Positions 20,919-28,983 of a stretch of DNA of 64,000 nt are shown here, piece after piece. The notes under the pieces are model-generated. The model worked only from the letters and a program-made list of their open reading frames with translations, had not been told where the DNA came from and made no database searches. Where the stretch lies: positions 225,132 to 289,131 of the forward strand of contig NZ_BBIS01000008.1 in the NCBI RefSeq assembly GCF_000730605.1. The letters run 5' to 3'. A program made the position numbers and the translations under genes. This DNA is from Pseudomonas monteilii NBRC 103158 = DSM 14164. GTDB lineage: Bacteria; Pseudomonadota; Gammaproteobacteria; Pseudomonadales; Pseudomonadaceae. Positions within the stretch are counted from its first letter, which is position 1. Every line of letters begins with the position of its first letter.

Positions 20919-23027
20919 ATGACCAAGACCCTGCACCACCGTGCCTGTCACCTGTGCGAAGCGATCTGCGGGCTGAACATCGAAGTCAGCCACGAAGACG
21001 ATGGGCGGGCGCTGATCAGCTCGATCAAAGGCGACCCCGAGGACCCGTTCAGCCGCGGCCATGTGTGCCCCAAGGCTGTGGCCCTGCAAGACATCCAGAA
21101 CGACCCCGACCGCCTGCGCCAGCCGCACAAGCGGGTGGGAGAGCGCTGGGAGGCCATTGGCTGGGACGAGGCCTTTGCCCTGGCCGCCGACAAGCTGTGG
21201 GCGATCCAGCAAGCGCACGGGCGCAATGCCGTGGCGGTGTACCAGGGTAACCCGAGCGTGCATAACTATGGCCTGATGACCCACAGCAACTACTTCCTTG
21301 GCCTGCTCAAGACGCGCAACCGTTTCTCGGCCACTTCGGTGGACCAGTTGCCACAACATCTGGTCAGCCACCTCATGTATGGCCATGGCCTGCTGCTGCC
21401 GATCCCGGATATCGACCAGACGGACTTCATGCTGATTCTCGGCGGCAATCCGCTGGCCTCCAACGGCAGCATCATGACCGTGCCAGATGTGGAAAAGCGC
21501 CTGAAAGCCTTGCGCGGGCGGGGAGGGCGCCTGGTAGTGGTAGACCCACGGCGCAGCGAGACGGCGGCCATGGCCGATACCCATCTGTTTATTCGCCCGG
21601 GTGGCGATGCGGCCTTTTTGTGTGGCTTGCTCAACACCCTGTTCGAGGACGGCCTGGCGCAGGGTTCGCACTTGCCGGTCAACGGCCTGCAACAAGTGCG
21701 CGAAGCGCTTGCGCCGCTCAGCGCCGAGGCCATGAGCGTGCATTGTGGTATTGCCGCTGCGGATATCCGTCAGCTGGCACGGGATTTCGCCGCTGCAGGC
21801 AAGGCCGTATGTTATGGGCGCATGGGGGTCTCTACCCAAGTCTTCGGTACCCTCTGTCATTGGCTGGTGCAACTGATCAACTTGGTGACCGGTAACCTCG
21901 ATCGTGAAGGTGGCGCGTTGTGTACGGAGCCTGCCGTCGATCTGGTGGCGACCACCTCGGGTGGCCATTTCAACGCCTGGCAAAGCCGGGTATCGGGCTT
22001 GCCCGAGTACGGTGGTGAGCTGCCCGTGGCGGCGCTGGCCGAAGAGATGTTGACACCAGGCGAAGGGCAGGTTCGCGCACTGGTGACAGTGGCCGGCAAC
22101 CCCGTGCTATCCACACCTAACGGTCGCCAGCTAGATGCAGCCCTGGAGGGGCTGGAGTTCATGCTCAGCATCGACCTCTACATCAACGAAACCACCCGGC
22201 ATGCCGACCTGATTCTGCCTTCCACCAGCGCGCTGGAAAACGACCACTACGACAGCACCTTCAACCTGCTGGCCGTGCGCAACGTCACCCGTTTCAATCG
22301 GGCGATCCTGGCCAAGCCGGAAGGCGCGCTGCACGACTGGGAAATCTTCGTCGGCCTGGCGCAGGCGTTTGCCAGGCGTGCCGAGCTGGCGTTGAAACCG
22401 ACCTGGGCCCCGGCGCAGATGATCGACATGGCCCTGCGCAAAGGGCGCTACGGTGAGGCAACGCCATGGCAGCTCTCGCTGGCAACACTGGCCAATCACC
22501 CGCACGGGCTCGATCTCGGGCCTTTGCGCAGCAACCTCGCCGGGCGCCTGGCAACTGCCAGCAAGGCTGTCGAAGCAGCCCCCCAAGTGTTGCTGGACGA
22601 CGTGCAGCGCCTGGCGCAACAGGCGCCTCCGATAGCCGGCGAACTGTTGCTGATTGGCCGCCGACATGTACGCAGCAACAACTCATGGATGCACAATTTC
22701 CATCGCCTGGTGAAAGGCAAGCCGCGTCATCAGTTGCTGATGCACCCGCAAGACTTGCAGCAGCGGCACCTGCAGGACGGCCAGCGGGTACGTATCCGCT
22801 CGCGCACGGGGGACCTTGAAGTCGAGGTACAGGCCTGCGATGACATGATGCCGGGTGTGGTCAGCCTGCCCCATGGCTTCGGCCATGGCCGCCAGGGCGT
22901 GCACATGCAGATCGCCCAGACACAACCCGGCGTGAGTGCCAATGACCTGACCGACGAGCGCCTTCGGGACGCGGTTTCCGGCAACGCTGCACTCAATGGC
23001 GTGCCCGTGCAGGTAGAGGCCGCATGA
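20919..23027 (+). CDS. molybdopterin-dependent oxidoreductase, single [4Fe-4S]
   Basis: A 702-residue member of the DMSO-reductase/formate-dehydrogenase superfamily. The N-terminal cluster is CHLCEAICG with a fourth Cys in GHVCPKA. Other family segments are VAVYQGNP, LILGGNPLASNGS, VVVDPRRSETA and a C-terminal molydopterin dinucleotide-binding domain (HPQDLQQRHLQDGQRVRI). No TAT signal is seen, so it is probably cytoplasmic. It has no iron-sulfur or membrane partner genes beside it. The substrate cannot be read. A hairpin follows the stop codon. Confidence 0.8.
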   Translation: MTKTLHHRACHLCEAICGLNIEVSHEDDGRALISSIKGDPEDPFSRGHVCPKAVALQDIQNDPDRLRQPHKRVGERWEAIGWDEAFALAADKLWAIQQAHGRNAVAVYQGNPSVHNYGLMTHSNYFLGLLKTRNRFSATSVDQLPQHLVSHLMYGHGLLLPIPDIDQTDFMLILGGNPLASNGSIMTVPDVEKRLKALRGRGGRLVVVDPRRSETAAMADTHLFIRPGGDAAFLCGLLNTLFEDGLAQGSHLPVNGLQQVREALAPLSAEAMSVHCGIAAADIRQLARDFAAAGKAVCYGRMGVSTQVFGTLCHWLVQLINLVTGNLDREGGALCTEPAVDLVATTSGGHFNAWQSRVSGLPEYGGELPVAALAEEMLTPGEGQVRALVTVAGNPVLSTPNGRQLDAALEGLEFMLSIDLYINETTRHADLILPSTSALENDHYDSTFNLLAVRNVTRFNRAILAKPEGALHDWEIFVGLAQAFARRAELALKPTWAPAQMIDMALRKGRYGEATPWQLSLATLANHPHGLDLGPLRSNLAGRLATASKAVEAAPQVLLDDVQRLAQQAPPIAGELLLIGRRHVRSNNSWMHNFHRLVKGKPRHQLLMHPQDLQQRHLQDGQRVRIRSRTGDLEVEVQACDDMMPGVVSLPHGFGHGRQGVHMQIAQTQPGVSANDLTDERLRDAVSGNAALNGVPVQVEAA

Positions 23028-23038
23028 GCAATGGTAAG

Positions 23039-23060
23039 GCCGAGCACGCCGCTCGGCTTT
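23039..23060 (+). terminator. terminator of molybdoenzyme gene
   Basis: GCCGAGC-ACGCC-GCTCGGC, a 7-bp perfect stem followed by TTT, starts 12 bp after the stop codon. Confidence 0.6.
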
Positions 23061-23118
23061 CCGTTACAATGCGTCACCGTGCCGACGACCGCGTCGGAAA
23101 GTTCAGCTGAGGTGCTAG

Positions 23119-23454
23119 ATGGATATCATCGATACGATCAAAGAGCAGATTGCCAACAACACCATTCTGCTTTACATGAAAGGCTCGCCGAATGCCCCGC
23201 AGTGCGGGTTCTCGGCCAAGGCATCGCAGGCTGTGATGGGTTGTGGCGAGAAGTTCGCCTACGTCGACATCCTGCAGAACCCGGAAATCCGCGCCAACCT
23301 GCCAAAGTACGCCAACTGGCCCACCTTCCCACAGCTGTGGGTAGCCGGTGAGCTGGTCGGCGGCAGCGACATCATGCTGGAAATGTTCGAAAAGGGTGAG
23401 TTGCAAACCCTGATCAAGGAAGCGGCTGCCAAGGCCAAGGCTTCCGAAGCCTGA
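23119..23454 (+). CDS. grxD: monothiol glutaredoxin Grx4
   Basis: A 111-residue CGFS-type monothiol glutaredoxin. The active-site motif is PQCGFSAK, with the WPTFPQLWV and GGSDIMLEM glutathione-binding regions. Family members bind a glutathione-ligated [2Fe-2S] cluster and pass it to Fe-S proteins, often with BolA. It ends in a strong bidirectional terminator shared with bfr. Iron-handling neighbours (bfr, bfd) fit an iron-sulfur role. Confidence 0.95.
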   Translation: MDIIDTIKEQIANNTILLYMKGSPNAPQCGFSAKASQAVMGCGEKFAYVDILQNPEIRANLPKYANWPTFPQLWVAGELVGGSDIMLEMFEKGELQTLIKEAAAKAKASEA

Positions 23455-23469
23455 TTTTCCGGCAAGCAT

Positions 23470-23498
23470 AAAAAAACCCGCGCATCGCGGGTTTTTTT
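23470..23498. terminator. bidirectional terminator grxD/bfr
   Basis: CCCGCG-CAT-CGCGGG is flanked by A7 on the left and T7 on the right. It is a classic rho-independent terminator working for both convergent genes. Confidence 0.9.
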
Positions 23499-23511
23499 AT
23501 GCGGTGAAGAA

Positions 23512-23985
23512 TTACTCTTCGCCCATCTGCGACTGCAGGTAATTCTCGATAGTGATCTTGTCGATCAGCCCCAGTTGGGTTTCCAGCCAGTCGATGTGCT
23601 CTTCCTCGGATTCGAGGATGTCTTCGAGTATGTCACGCGAGCCGAAGTCGCCAGCGGTTTCGCAATGGGCGATGGCTGCCTTGAGGTCGACCAGGCCTTT
23701 CTTTTCGAGCTTCAGGTCGCACTCGAGCATTTCCTTGGTGTGCTCGCCGATCATCAGCTTGCCCAGGTCCTGAACGTTCGGGATGCCTTCGAGGAACAGA
23801 ATACGCTTGATCAGTTTGTCAGCGTGCTTCATCTCGTCGATGGATTCCTTGTACTCGTGCTTGCCGAGTTTGTTCAGGCCCCAATCTTCGTACATGCGTG
23901 CGTGCAGGAAGTACTGGTTGATCGCGACCAGCTCGTTTCCGAGGATCTTGTTGAGATGCTGGATGACGCTTACGTCGCCTTTCAT
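23512..23985 (-). CDS. bfr: bacterioferritin
   Basis: A 157-residue bacterioferritin subunit. Ferroxidase ligands Glu18, Glu51, His54, Glu94, Glu127 and His130 and the haem ligand Met52 fall at the same numbers as in the Escherichia coli protein. It forms a 24-mer that stores iron. The neighbouring bfd encodes the ferredoxin that reduces Bfr haem for iron release. The gene is on the minus strand and ends at the shared terminator with grxD. Confidence 0.95.
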   Translation of the reverse strand: MKGDVSVIQHLNKILGNELVAINQYFLHARMYEDWGLNKLGKHEYKESIDEMKHADKLIKRILFLEGIPNVQDLGKLMIGEHTKEMLECDLKLEKKGLVDLKAAIAHCETAGDFGSRDILEDILESEEEHIDWLETQLGLIDKITIENYLQSQMGEE

Positions 23986-24148
23986 TTCGGGTTCCTGCCC
24001 TGTAGAAGTGTGCCAATACAGCGAAGTTTGATCCCGATACTTAGGAGTGTCAAACCTAAGTTATTGAATAATAAGTGAAAATTAATAGGAATAAGAATGT
24101 TTGTGAACCGCGTTGCGGCGCTAACTTATTGAATTACAGGCATAAAAA

Positions 24149-24169
24149 AACCGGACACAAGGTCCGGTT
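24149..24169 (-). terminator. terminator of bfd
   Basis: AACCGGAC and GTCCGGTT form an 8-bp stem with a 5-nt loop. On the minus strand it is followed by a T7 run. It lies directly after the bfd stop codon. Confidence 0.8.
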
Positions 24170-24186
24170 CTTTGAAATCTGGGCAT

Positions 24187-24405
24187 TCAGGCTGCGGTAA
24201 ATTCCACAGGGTAGGGCAGGGCTGCCTGGCTGACCTGAAGCTCGGTCAGGGTCTCGCGGACCACCTGCTTGGCCAGGCAGGCGCATTTGCCACACTGGCT
24301 TGCGACATTGGTCGCGGCTCGCACTTCCTTGTAACTGCAGCATCCTTCATAGATCGCATCGCGGATCTGTCCGTCGGTAACGCCGAGACAAAGACACACA
24401 TACAT
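24187..24405 (-). CDS. bfd: bacterioferritin-associated ferredoxin
   Basis: A 72-residue [2Fe-2S] protein with the Bfd cluster pattern: Cys4-x-Cys6 and Cys38-x2-Cys41 (SQCGKCACL). It delivers electrons to bacterioferritin to mobilise stored iron. It sits upstream of bfr on the same strand with its own terminator. A Fur-like box lies upstream, consistent with expression in iron starvation. Confidence 0.93.
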   Translation of the reverse strand: MYVCLCLGVTDGQIRDAIYEGCCSYKEVRAATNVASQCGKCACLAKQVVRETLTELQVSQAALPYPVEFTAA

Positions 24406-24443
24406 AAGGGCTGACCATCGCGGGTTGAGTCGATGGGGTGGAG

Positions 24444-24462
24444 CTTAATGTTAATGAGAATG
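24444..24462 (-). promoter_or_regulatory. Fur-box-like sequence upstream of bfd
   Basis: CTTAATGTTAATGAGAATG matches the 19-bp Fur consensus at 12 positions by eye. It lies ~40 bp before the bfd start. Fur control of bfd is well known in pseudomonads. Confidence 0.6.
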
Positions 24463-24629
24463 CTTGTCAAAGGACTTTCTGAAAGGGCCGTGCTTGAGCG
24501 ACCGGCGGTTGCCCGCCTGATGGATTCGGCCTGTCACCAGAAGCCGTGTATGATGGTCGGCCTTTGTTGGATGTCGGGCAAGCCCGTCTGGCCCGGCAAA
24601 CGGTTTTTCACCCTCATCAGGAGATTACA

Positions 24630-25232
24630 ATGAGCGTACTCGTTGGTAAGAAAGCCCCCGATTTCACCGTTCCAGCCGTGCTGGGCAATGGCGAGATCGT
24701 CGACAGCTTCAACCTGGCTTCGGCCATCAAGGGCAAGTACGGCCTGGTGTTCTTCTACCCGCTGGACTTCACCTTCGTCTGCCCGTCCGAGCTGATCGCC
24801 CTGGACAACCGCATCCCGGACTTCCAGGCCCGCAACGTTGAAGTGATCGGCGTTTCGATCGACTCGCACTTCACCCACAACGCCTGGCGTAACACCCCGG
24901 TCAACAACGGCGGCATCGGCCAGGTGAAGTACACCCTGGCTGCCGACATGACCCACGAAATCTGCAAAGCCTACGACGTCGAGTCCGAAGGCGGCGTGGC
25001 TTTCCGTGGCGCCTTCCTGATCGACACCAACGGTGTTGTCCGTTCGCAGATCATCAACGACCTGCCACTGGGCCGTAACATGGACGAGCTGCTGCGCCTG
25101 GTTGACGCCCTGCAGTTCCACGAAGAGCACGGCGAAGTGTGCCCTGCCAACTGGAAAAAAGGCGACAAAGGCATGAACGCTTCGCCAGAAGGCGTTGCTG
25201 CCTACCTGAGCGAGAACGCCGGCAAGCTGTAA
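24630..25232 (+). CDS. typical 2-Cys peroxiredoxin (AhpC/TSA family)
   Basis: A 200-residue cytoplasmic peroxidase. The peroxidatic Cys51 is in DFTFVCPSE and the resolving Cys171 in GEVCPANW. GGIG (94-97) is a sensitivity-type loop, but the C-terminus (YLSENAGKL) lacks the usual YF motif. It reduces H2O2 or organic peroxides using thioredoxin-type donors. AGGAG lies ~9 bp before the ATG at 24630; a 28-codon longer frame is rejected. The ICE is inserted at its terminator, leaving the coding region intact. Confidence 0.92.
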   Translation: MSVLVGKKAPDFTVPAVLGNGEIVDSFNLASAIKGKYGLVFFYPLDFTFVCPSELIALDNRIPDFQARNVEVIGVSIDSHFTHNAWRNTPVNNGGIGQVKYTLAADMTHEICKAYDVESEGGVAFRGAFLIDTNGVVRSQIINDLPLGRNMDELLRLVDALQFHEEHGEVCPANWKKGDKGMNASPEGVAAYLSENAGKL

Positions 25233-25250
25233 TTGCGGCGCGCATGAAAA

Positions 25251-25276
25251 AACCGGCCCTGGTGGCCGGTTTTTTT
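25251..25276 (+). terminator. terminator of the peroxiredoxin gene
   Basis: AACCGGCC-CTGGT-GGCCGGTT, an 8-bp stem, is followed by a run of seven T. The putative ICE attachment core overlaps its T-tract. Confidence 0.88.
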
Positions 25277-25278
25277 GT
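25271..25278 (+). other. putative attL core of the ICE
   Basis: TTTTTTGT fits the T-rich 8-bp core (TTTTTCAT and close variants) that I recall for Tn4371-family elements. It is the last host-like sequence: the intact peroxiredoxin terminator is on its left and ICE sequence leading to int on its right. A second candidate, ATGAAAAA at 25244-25251 (reverse complement of TTTTTCAT), lies 20 bp to the left, so the exact edge is uncertain. The right junction is not in the window. Confidence 0.5.
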
Positions 25279-25453
25279 TTCACGATGACTCCAGCCCGGT
25301 AGTTCGCTGGACTGCGCCGCAGCTCGATACAGCAGGTTTATCAATAGCTTACGCGCGTCCATCATATGCCGGTGCTTTCTGAAACTTGACCCGGTTTTCC
25401 CTCGCGCCGCTCCTATCTGGCTCTTGGAATCCGGGTCGTTCCAAGGAGTCATC

Positions 25454-26653
25454 ATGGCAAAGATCAAGCTCACCAAGACCGCCGTGGAGGCGGCCCAGCC
25501 CCAGGCCAAGGATGTTGAACTGCGGGATACCGTGGTGCCCGGCTTCCTGTGCAAGATTACCCCGACGGGCCGCCGGGTGTTCATGCTCCAGTACCGCACG
25601 AACTCCGGCCAGCCCCGCAAGCCCTCGCTGGGGCTGTACGGGGAACTGACCGTCGAACAGGCACGAGTCAAGGCACAGGACTGGCTGGCCGAGGTTCGCC
25701 GGGGCGGCGACCCCGGCGGCGCCAAGGCCGAGGCGCGCAAGGCGCCCACGATGGCCGAGTTGTGCAAGAAGTTCATGGAGGACTACTCCAAGAAGCGCAA
25801 CAAGCCCAGCACGCAGGACGGCTATCAGGGCGTCATCGACCGCAACATCATCCCGCTGCTGGGCCGCAAGAAGGTGCATGACGTGAAGCGGCCCGACATT
25901 GCCGGGCTGATGGAGAAGCTGGCCTACAAGCCGACCGAGGCGAACAAGACCTTCGGCGTGCTGCGCAAGATGTTCAACCTGGCCGAAGTGTGGGGCTACC
26001 GCCCGGACGGCACAAATCCGTGCCGCCACGTCCCGATGTACCCGCCGGGCAAGGAAACCCGGCTCATCGTGGACGAGGAAATGGTGCGGCTCTTCCGCCA
26101 TCTGGAGAAGCTGGAGGCGGAAGGGCTGGAGAACTACGTCATCCCTCTGGCGATCCGGCTGCAATTCGAGTTCGCCGCCCGGCGCTCCGAAATCTGCCCG
26201 CTCGAATGGAGCTGGCTGGACTTCGAGAACCGGCGCGTGGTGTGGCCCGACAGCAAGGTCGGCGGCATTTCCAAGCCCATGAGCGAGGAAGCCTATCGGC
26301 TGCTTTCGACGGCGCCGCGCCGGGAGGGCTGCCCTTATGTCCTGCCGTCGCCCAACGACCCGGCCAAGCACCTGACCTTTGGCGAACACTATGGCGGCTG
26401 GTGCCGGGTGCTCAAGGCCGCCGGCGTCCCGCACGTCGGCACGCACGGCATCCGCCATCGCTCGACGACCGACATTGCCAATTCTGGCGTACCGACCAAG
26501 GTGGGGATGAAGCTGACGGGCCACAAGACCGTGGCGATGTTCATGCACTACGTCCATACCGAGGACAAGCCGGTGCGCGATGCCGCCGAGCTGGTGGCCA
26601 GCCGGCGCCAGGCCATCACGGGCGCGCGCCAGCTTGCGGAGGCGGCAGCATGA
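25454..26653 (+). CDS. int: tyrosine recombinase (ICE integrase)
   Basis: A 399-residue P4-type integrase. The N-terminal arm-binding and DUF4102-like region (LTKTAVEAAQPQ, LGLYGELTVEQAR) is followed by a core-binding domain and the catalytic domain. Catalytic residues are Arg in FAARRSEI, His and Arg in THGIRH, His in LTGHKT and Tyr366 in FMHYVH. AAGGAG ends 5 bp before the ATG at 25454; a 10-codon upstream extension is rejected. It integrates and excises the ICE, with an excisionase probably supplied elsewhere (AlpA-like gene at 38893). Its stop overlaps the DUF1016 gene start. Confidence 0.93.
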   Translation: MAKIKLTKTAVEAAQPQAKDVELRDTVVPGFLCKITPTGRRVFMLQYRTNSGQPRKPSLGLYGELTVEQARVKAQDWLAEVRRGGDPGGAKAEARKAPTMAELCKKFMEDYSKKRNKPSTQDGYQGVIDRNIIPLLGRKKVHDVKRPDIAGLMEKLAYKPTEANKTFGVLRKMFNLAEVWGYRPDGTNPCRHVPMYPPGKETRLIVDEEMVRLFRHLEKLEAEGLENYVIPLAIRLQFEFAARRSEICPLEWSWLDFENRRVVWPDSKVGGISKPMSEEAYRLLSTAPRREGCPYVLPSPNDPAKHLTFGEHYGGWCRVLKAAGVPHVGTHGIRHRSTTDIANSGVPTKVGMKLTGHKTVAMFMHYVHTEDKPVRDAAELVASRRQAITGARQLAEAAA

Positions 26654-27714
26654 ACACGCGCCGGTCATCCGCAGCATCGTCCGCAGCGCCTTCGGCGCTG
26701 CTGGGCGACATTCGGGCACTGATCGAGGCGGCGCGCAAGCGCGCCGCCTCGACGGTGAATAGCGAACTGACGATGCTCTACTGGCGCATCGGCCAGCGCA
26801 TCCATACGCAGGTCTTGGACGGGCGCCGGGGCGCTTATGGCAAGGAAGTCCTGCCTACCCTGGCGGCGCAGTTGGTGAAGGAGTACGGCAACAGCTTTGC
26901 CGAGCAGAACCTGCGCCGCATGGTGCAGTTCGCAGCCACCTTCCCCGACGAGCAGATTCTCGTATCACTGATACGAGAATTGAGCTGGACGCACTTCATC
27001 GCCCTGATCCCGCTGAAAGACCCGCTCCAGCGGGACTATTACGCGCAGATGGCGAGCGTCGAACGCTGGAGCGTGCGGACGCTGCGCGAGCGCATCGACT
27101 CGATGCTGTACGAGCGCACGGCACTGTCCCAAAAGCCGGGCGAGACGATCGCACAGGAGTTGGCGACGATGCGCGATGCGCAGCGCATGTCGCCCGCCCT
27201 GGTCATGCGCGACCCGTACATCCTCGACTTCCTGGGGCTGCGGGACACTTGGCAGGAAGGCGACCTGGAAGCGGCGATCATCCGGGAAATGGAATCCTTC
27301 CTGCTGGAGCTGGGCGCGGGTTTCAGCTTCGTGGCCCGGCAGAAGCGCATCCAAATTGACGGCGAGGATTTCCACCTCGACCTGCTGTTTTACAACCGCA
27401 AGCTGCGCCGGCTCGTGGCAGTGGAGTTGAAGGTCGGCGAGTTCAAGGCGGCTTTCAAGGGACAGATGGAGCTTTACCTTCGCTGGCTGGACAAGCACGA
27501 ACGGGAGCCGGAGGAAGCCTCGCCGCTGGGAATCATCCTTTGCACCGGCAAGAAGCGCGAGCAGATCGAATTGCTGGAGCTGGACAAGTCGGGCATCCAC
27601 GTCGCCGAGTACCTGACCGCCTTGCCGCCGAGGGGCGTGCTGGTGGAGCGACTGCAACAGGCAACGCAGCGGGCACAGTTGCAGATCGAGCAGCGCAAAA
27701 TCGACAACGAGTAG
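26650..27714 (+). CDS. DUF1016/PDDEXK nuclease-domain protein (YhcG-like)
   Basis: A 354-residue protein with an N-terminal DUF1016 region (LYWRIGQRIHTQVL, LSWTHFIALIPLKDP) and a C-terminal PDDEXK nuclease-like domain. Visible core pieces are DGEDFHLDLLFYNRKLRRLVAVELKVG, holding the D and ExK residues, and GQMELYLRWLD. The ATG overlaps the integrase stop as ATGA, so the two are translationally coupled. The role is unknown. A DNA-end or branched-DNA function during excision, or defence against other DNA, would both fit, but this is inference from the fold and position. Confidence 0.8.
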   Translation: MNTRRSSAASSAAPSALLGDIRALIEAARKRAASTVNSELTMLYWRIGQRIHTQVLDGRRGAYGKEVLPTLAAQLVKEYGNSFAEQNLRRMVQFAATFPDEQILVSLIRELSWTHFIALIPLKDPLQRDYYAQMASVERWSVRTLRERIDSMLYERTALSQKPGETIAQELATMRDAQRMSPALVMRDPYILDFLGLRDTWQEGDLEAAIIREMESFLLELGAGFSFVARQKRIQIDGEDFHLDLLFYNRKLRRLVAVELKVGEFKAAFKGQMELYLRWLDKHEREPEEASPLGIILCTGKKREQIELLELDKSGIHVAEYLTALPPRGVLVERLQQATQRAQLQIEQRKIDNE

Positions 27715-27756
27715 CCCTGTCCCAAGCAGTCGGGCGTCCCGGCGTGCCGCCGTCGC

Positions 27757-27885
27757 GCTGTCGTGCTGCGCATCGAGCCTCGCTGCGCGACTCTCGCCCC
27801 ATCCGGGCTTCCATCGTTCCCTCGCTTTGCTCGGCTGACGCCTCCGGCCCGACTCGCTGATCCGGGCCTGCGCACTCCGCTTGCC
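27757..27885 (+). repeat. dispersed intergenic repeat B, copy 1
   Basis: Closely resembles 31486-31616. Shared blocks include GGGCTTCCATCGTTCCCTCG and GCTCGGCTGACGCCTCCGGC. The right part (CGCCTCCGGC to GCTTGCC) also recurs at 30320-30367. No reading frame is conserved between copies. Confidence 0.75.
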
Positions 27886-27915
27886 AAAAGCCGACTGTGT
27901 GCAGTGGGCGGGTGT

Positions 27916-28073
27916 GGGCGGTCTTGCTGTTCCCTTCACCGTATCACGGCGTTCTCGCCGTCAAGGGCGGCGCGCGCTTGTGCGCGCTTGCGTCCTGGCG
28001 GCCGTCTGCGACCCCTGACTGCTTGCGCTGCGCCGTGCTGGCCACGGTTCCGGGCAATTCCGCCCGAGCAACC
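27916..28073 (+). repeat. dispersed leader repeat C, copy 1 (before radC)
   Basis: About 155 bp closely similar to 30386-30540. Both copies contain the hairpins ACGGCG-TTCT-CGCCGT and CGGGC-AATTCC-GCCCG. Both end ~12-16 bp before a start codon (radC here, DUF2958 at the other copy). Confidence 0.8.
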
Positions 28074-28084
28074 GGAGCACGATC

Positions 28085-28591
28085 ATGTCGCAACTGACCC
28101 TCTCTCACGATACCCCGCTGATGGTGCGCGATGGCCGTGGGCGCTATCGGCCGGCGGACGCCGACCAGATTCTGGAAGCCGCGCGCCAGGTCATCGAACA
28201 GAAGATGCAGCGCGGCGAGGCGTTCACTTCGCCGGCGGCGGTGAAGGACTACCTGCGCGCCAAGCTGGCCGGCTTCGAGCACGAGGTCTTCGCGGTGTTG
28301 TTCCTCGACACGCGCCATCGGCTGATCGACTACGTGGAGATGTTCCACGGCACGATCGACGCCGCCGAGGTGCATCCGCGCGAGGTGGTGAAGCAGGCAC
28401 TGCGGCTCAATGCAGCGGCGGTCATCGTTTCGCACAACCATCCGAGCGGAAACCCCGAGCCGAGCGCGGCCGATAAGGCGATGACCTCGCAGCTTCGGCA
28501 GGCGCTGGCGCTGGTGGACGTTCGCACGCTGGATCACATCATTGTCGCTGGAAGCCGTACCACGTCATTCGCCGAACGCGGCCTGCTTTGA
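28085..28591 (+). CDS. radC: RadC-like JAB-domain protein
   Basis: A 168-residue RadC/MPN+ protein. The JAMM metal motif is visible: a Glu in the MFHGTIDAAEVHPREV segment and SHNHPSGNPEPSAAD holding the His pair and Asp. Mobile elements often carry such short RadC proteins; their enzymatic role is unresolved, and the old DNA-repair name is not supported by later work. It is preceded by repeat unit C and followed by a strong terminator that isolates it from the nickel genes. Confidence 0.88.
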   Translation: MSQLTLSHDTPLMVRDGRGRYRPADADQILEAARQVIEQKMQRGEAFTSPAAVKDYLRAKLAGFEHEVFAVLFLDTRHRLIDYVEMFHGTIDAAEVHPREVVKQALRLNAAAVIVSHNHPSGNPEPSAADKAMTSQLRQALALVDVRTLDHIIVAGSRTTSFAERGLL

Positions 28592-28595
28592 CCTT

Positions 28596-28616
28596 GGGGG
28601 CTTCGGCCCCCTTTTT
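28596..28616 (+). terminator. terminator of radC
   Basis: GGGGGC-TTCG-GCCCCC, a 6-bp stem with a stable TTCG loop, followed by TTTTT, five bases after the stop codon. Confidence 0.88.
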
Positions 28617-28681
28617 GCTGCATCCGGTGCCGATTGACAAAGCACACCTGCGGCGGCCGACAGAAGGGCGGCAAGGCGATT

Positions 28682-28710
28682 TTGTCATATCCCCCCTGGG
28701 GGGATACAAT
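28682..28710 (+). promoter_or_regulatory. nreA promoter with operator in the spacer
   Basis: TTGTCA (28682-28687) and TACAAT (28705-28710) are separated by 17 bp. The spacer and the start of the -10 are occupied by a perfect 19-bp dyad at 28688-28706, TATCCCCCC-T-GGGGGGATA. C/G tracts flanked by AT arms are the operator style of the CsoR/RcnR/InrS family. The start site would fall at or next to the nreA ATG at 28717, which suggests a leaderless transcript. Confidence 0.8.
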
Positions 28711-28716
28711 TGCCGC

Positions 28717-28974
28717 ATGAAAGCGACGCACAAGCACTCAACCCACACCGACCTTGTGAAGCGACTCAAACGCGCCGAGGGCCATCTTCGGCACGTCATC
28801 GGCATGATCGAAGGTGGTCAGTCCTGCCTTGACATCGCCCGCCAGCTCGCGGCGGTGGAAAGCGCGGTGACGGCGGCAAAGCGCGTCCTGATCCACGACC
28901 ACATCGACCACTGCCTGTCCCATGACGAGGACTCCGTTCTGGCCGAAATGAAGGCGCTGACCAAACTGCTCTGA
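28717..28974 (+). CDS. CsoR/RcnR-family metal-sensing repressor (NreA-like)
   Basis: An 85-residue all-helical repressor. Cys37, His62 and Cys66 match the x-C-H-C fingerprint of CsoR and of the nickel sensor InrS. Extra His residues (5, 7, 10, 23, 60, 65) could add nickel ligands. It should bind the G/C-tract dyad overlapping its own promoter and release it on binding metal. The ATG at 28717 is chosen because it starts a family-length protein; the longer frame from 28588 crosses the promoter. No good Shine-Dalgarno is present. The next gene, a His-tailed exporter, is 9 bp downstream. Confidence 0.85.
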   Translation: MKATHKHSTHTDLVKRLKRAEGHLRHVIGMIEGGQSCLDIARQLAAVESAVTAAKRVLIHDHIDHCLSHDEDSVLAEMKALTKLL

Positions 28975-28983
28975 GGCCATCCC

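Larger units (their letters stand above)
27715..28084. other. noncoding leader region between nuclease and radC genes
   Basis: No gene is seen in 370 bp. It is made almost entirely of two repeat units that recur elsewhere in the ICE: unit B (27757-27885) and unit C (27916-28073). Confidence 0.6.

Noticed and set aside
20671..20922. 83-codon frame between argF and the molybdoenzyme
   Set aside because: It overlaps the argF promoter and ArgR sites, has no family features and ends in Arg-rich sequence.
24567..24629. Putida-type REP element upstream of the peroxiredoxin gene
   Set aside because: GGGCAAGCCCG is REP-like but the rest of the REP unit is missing.
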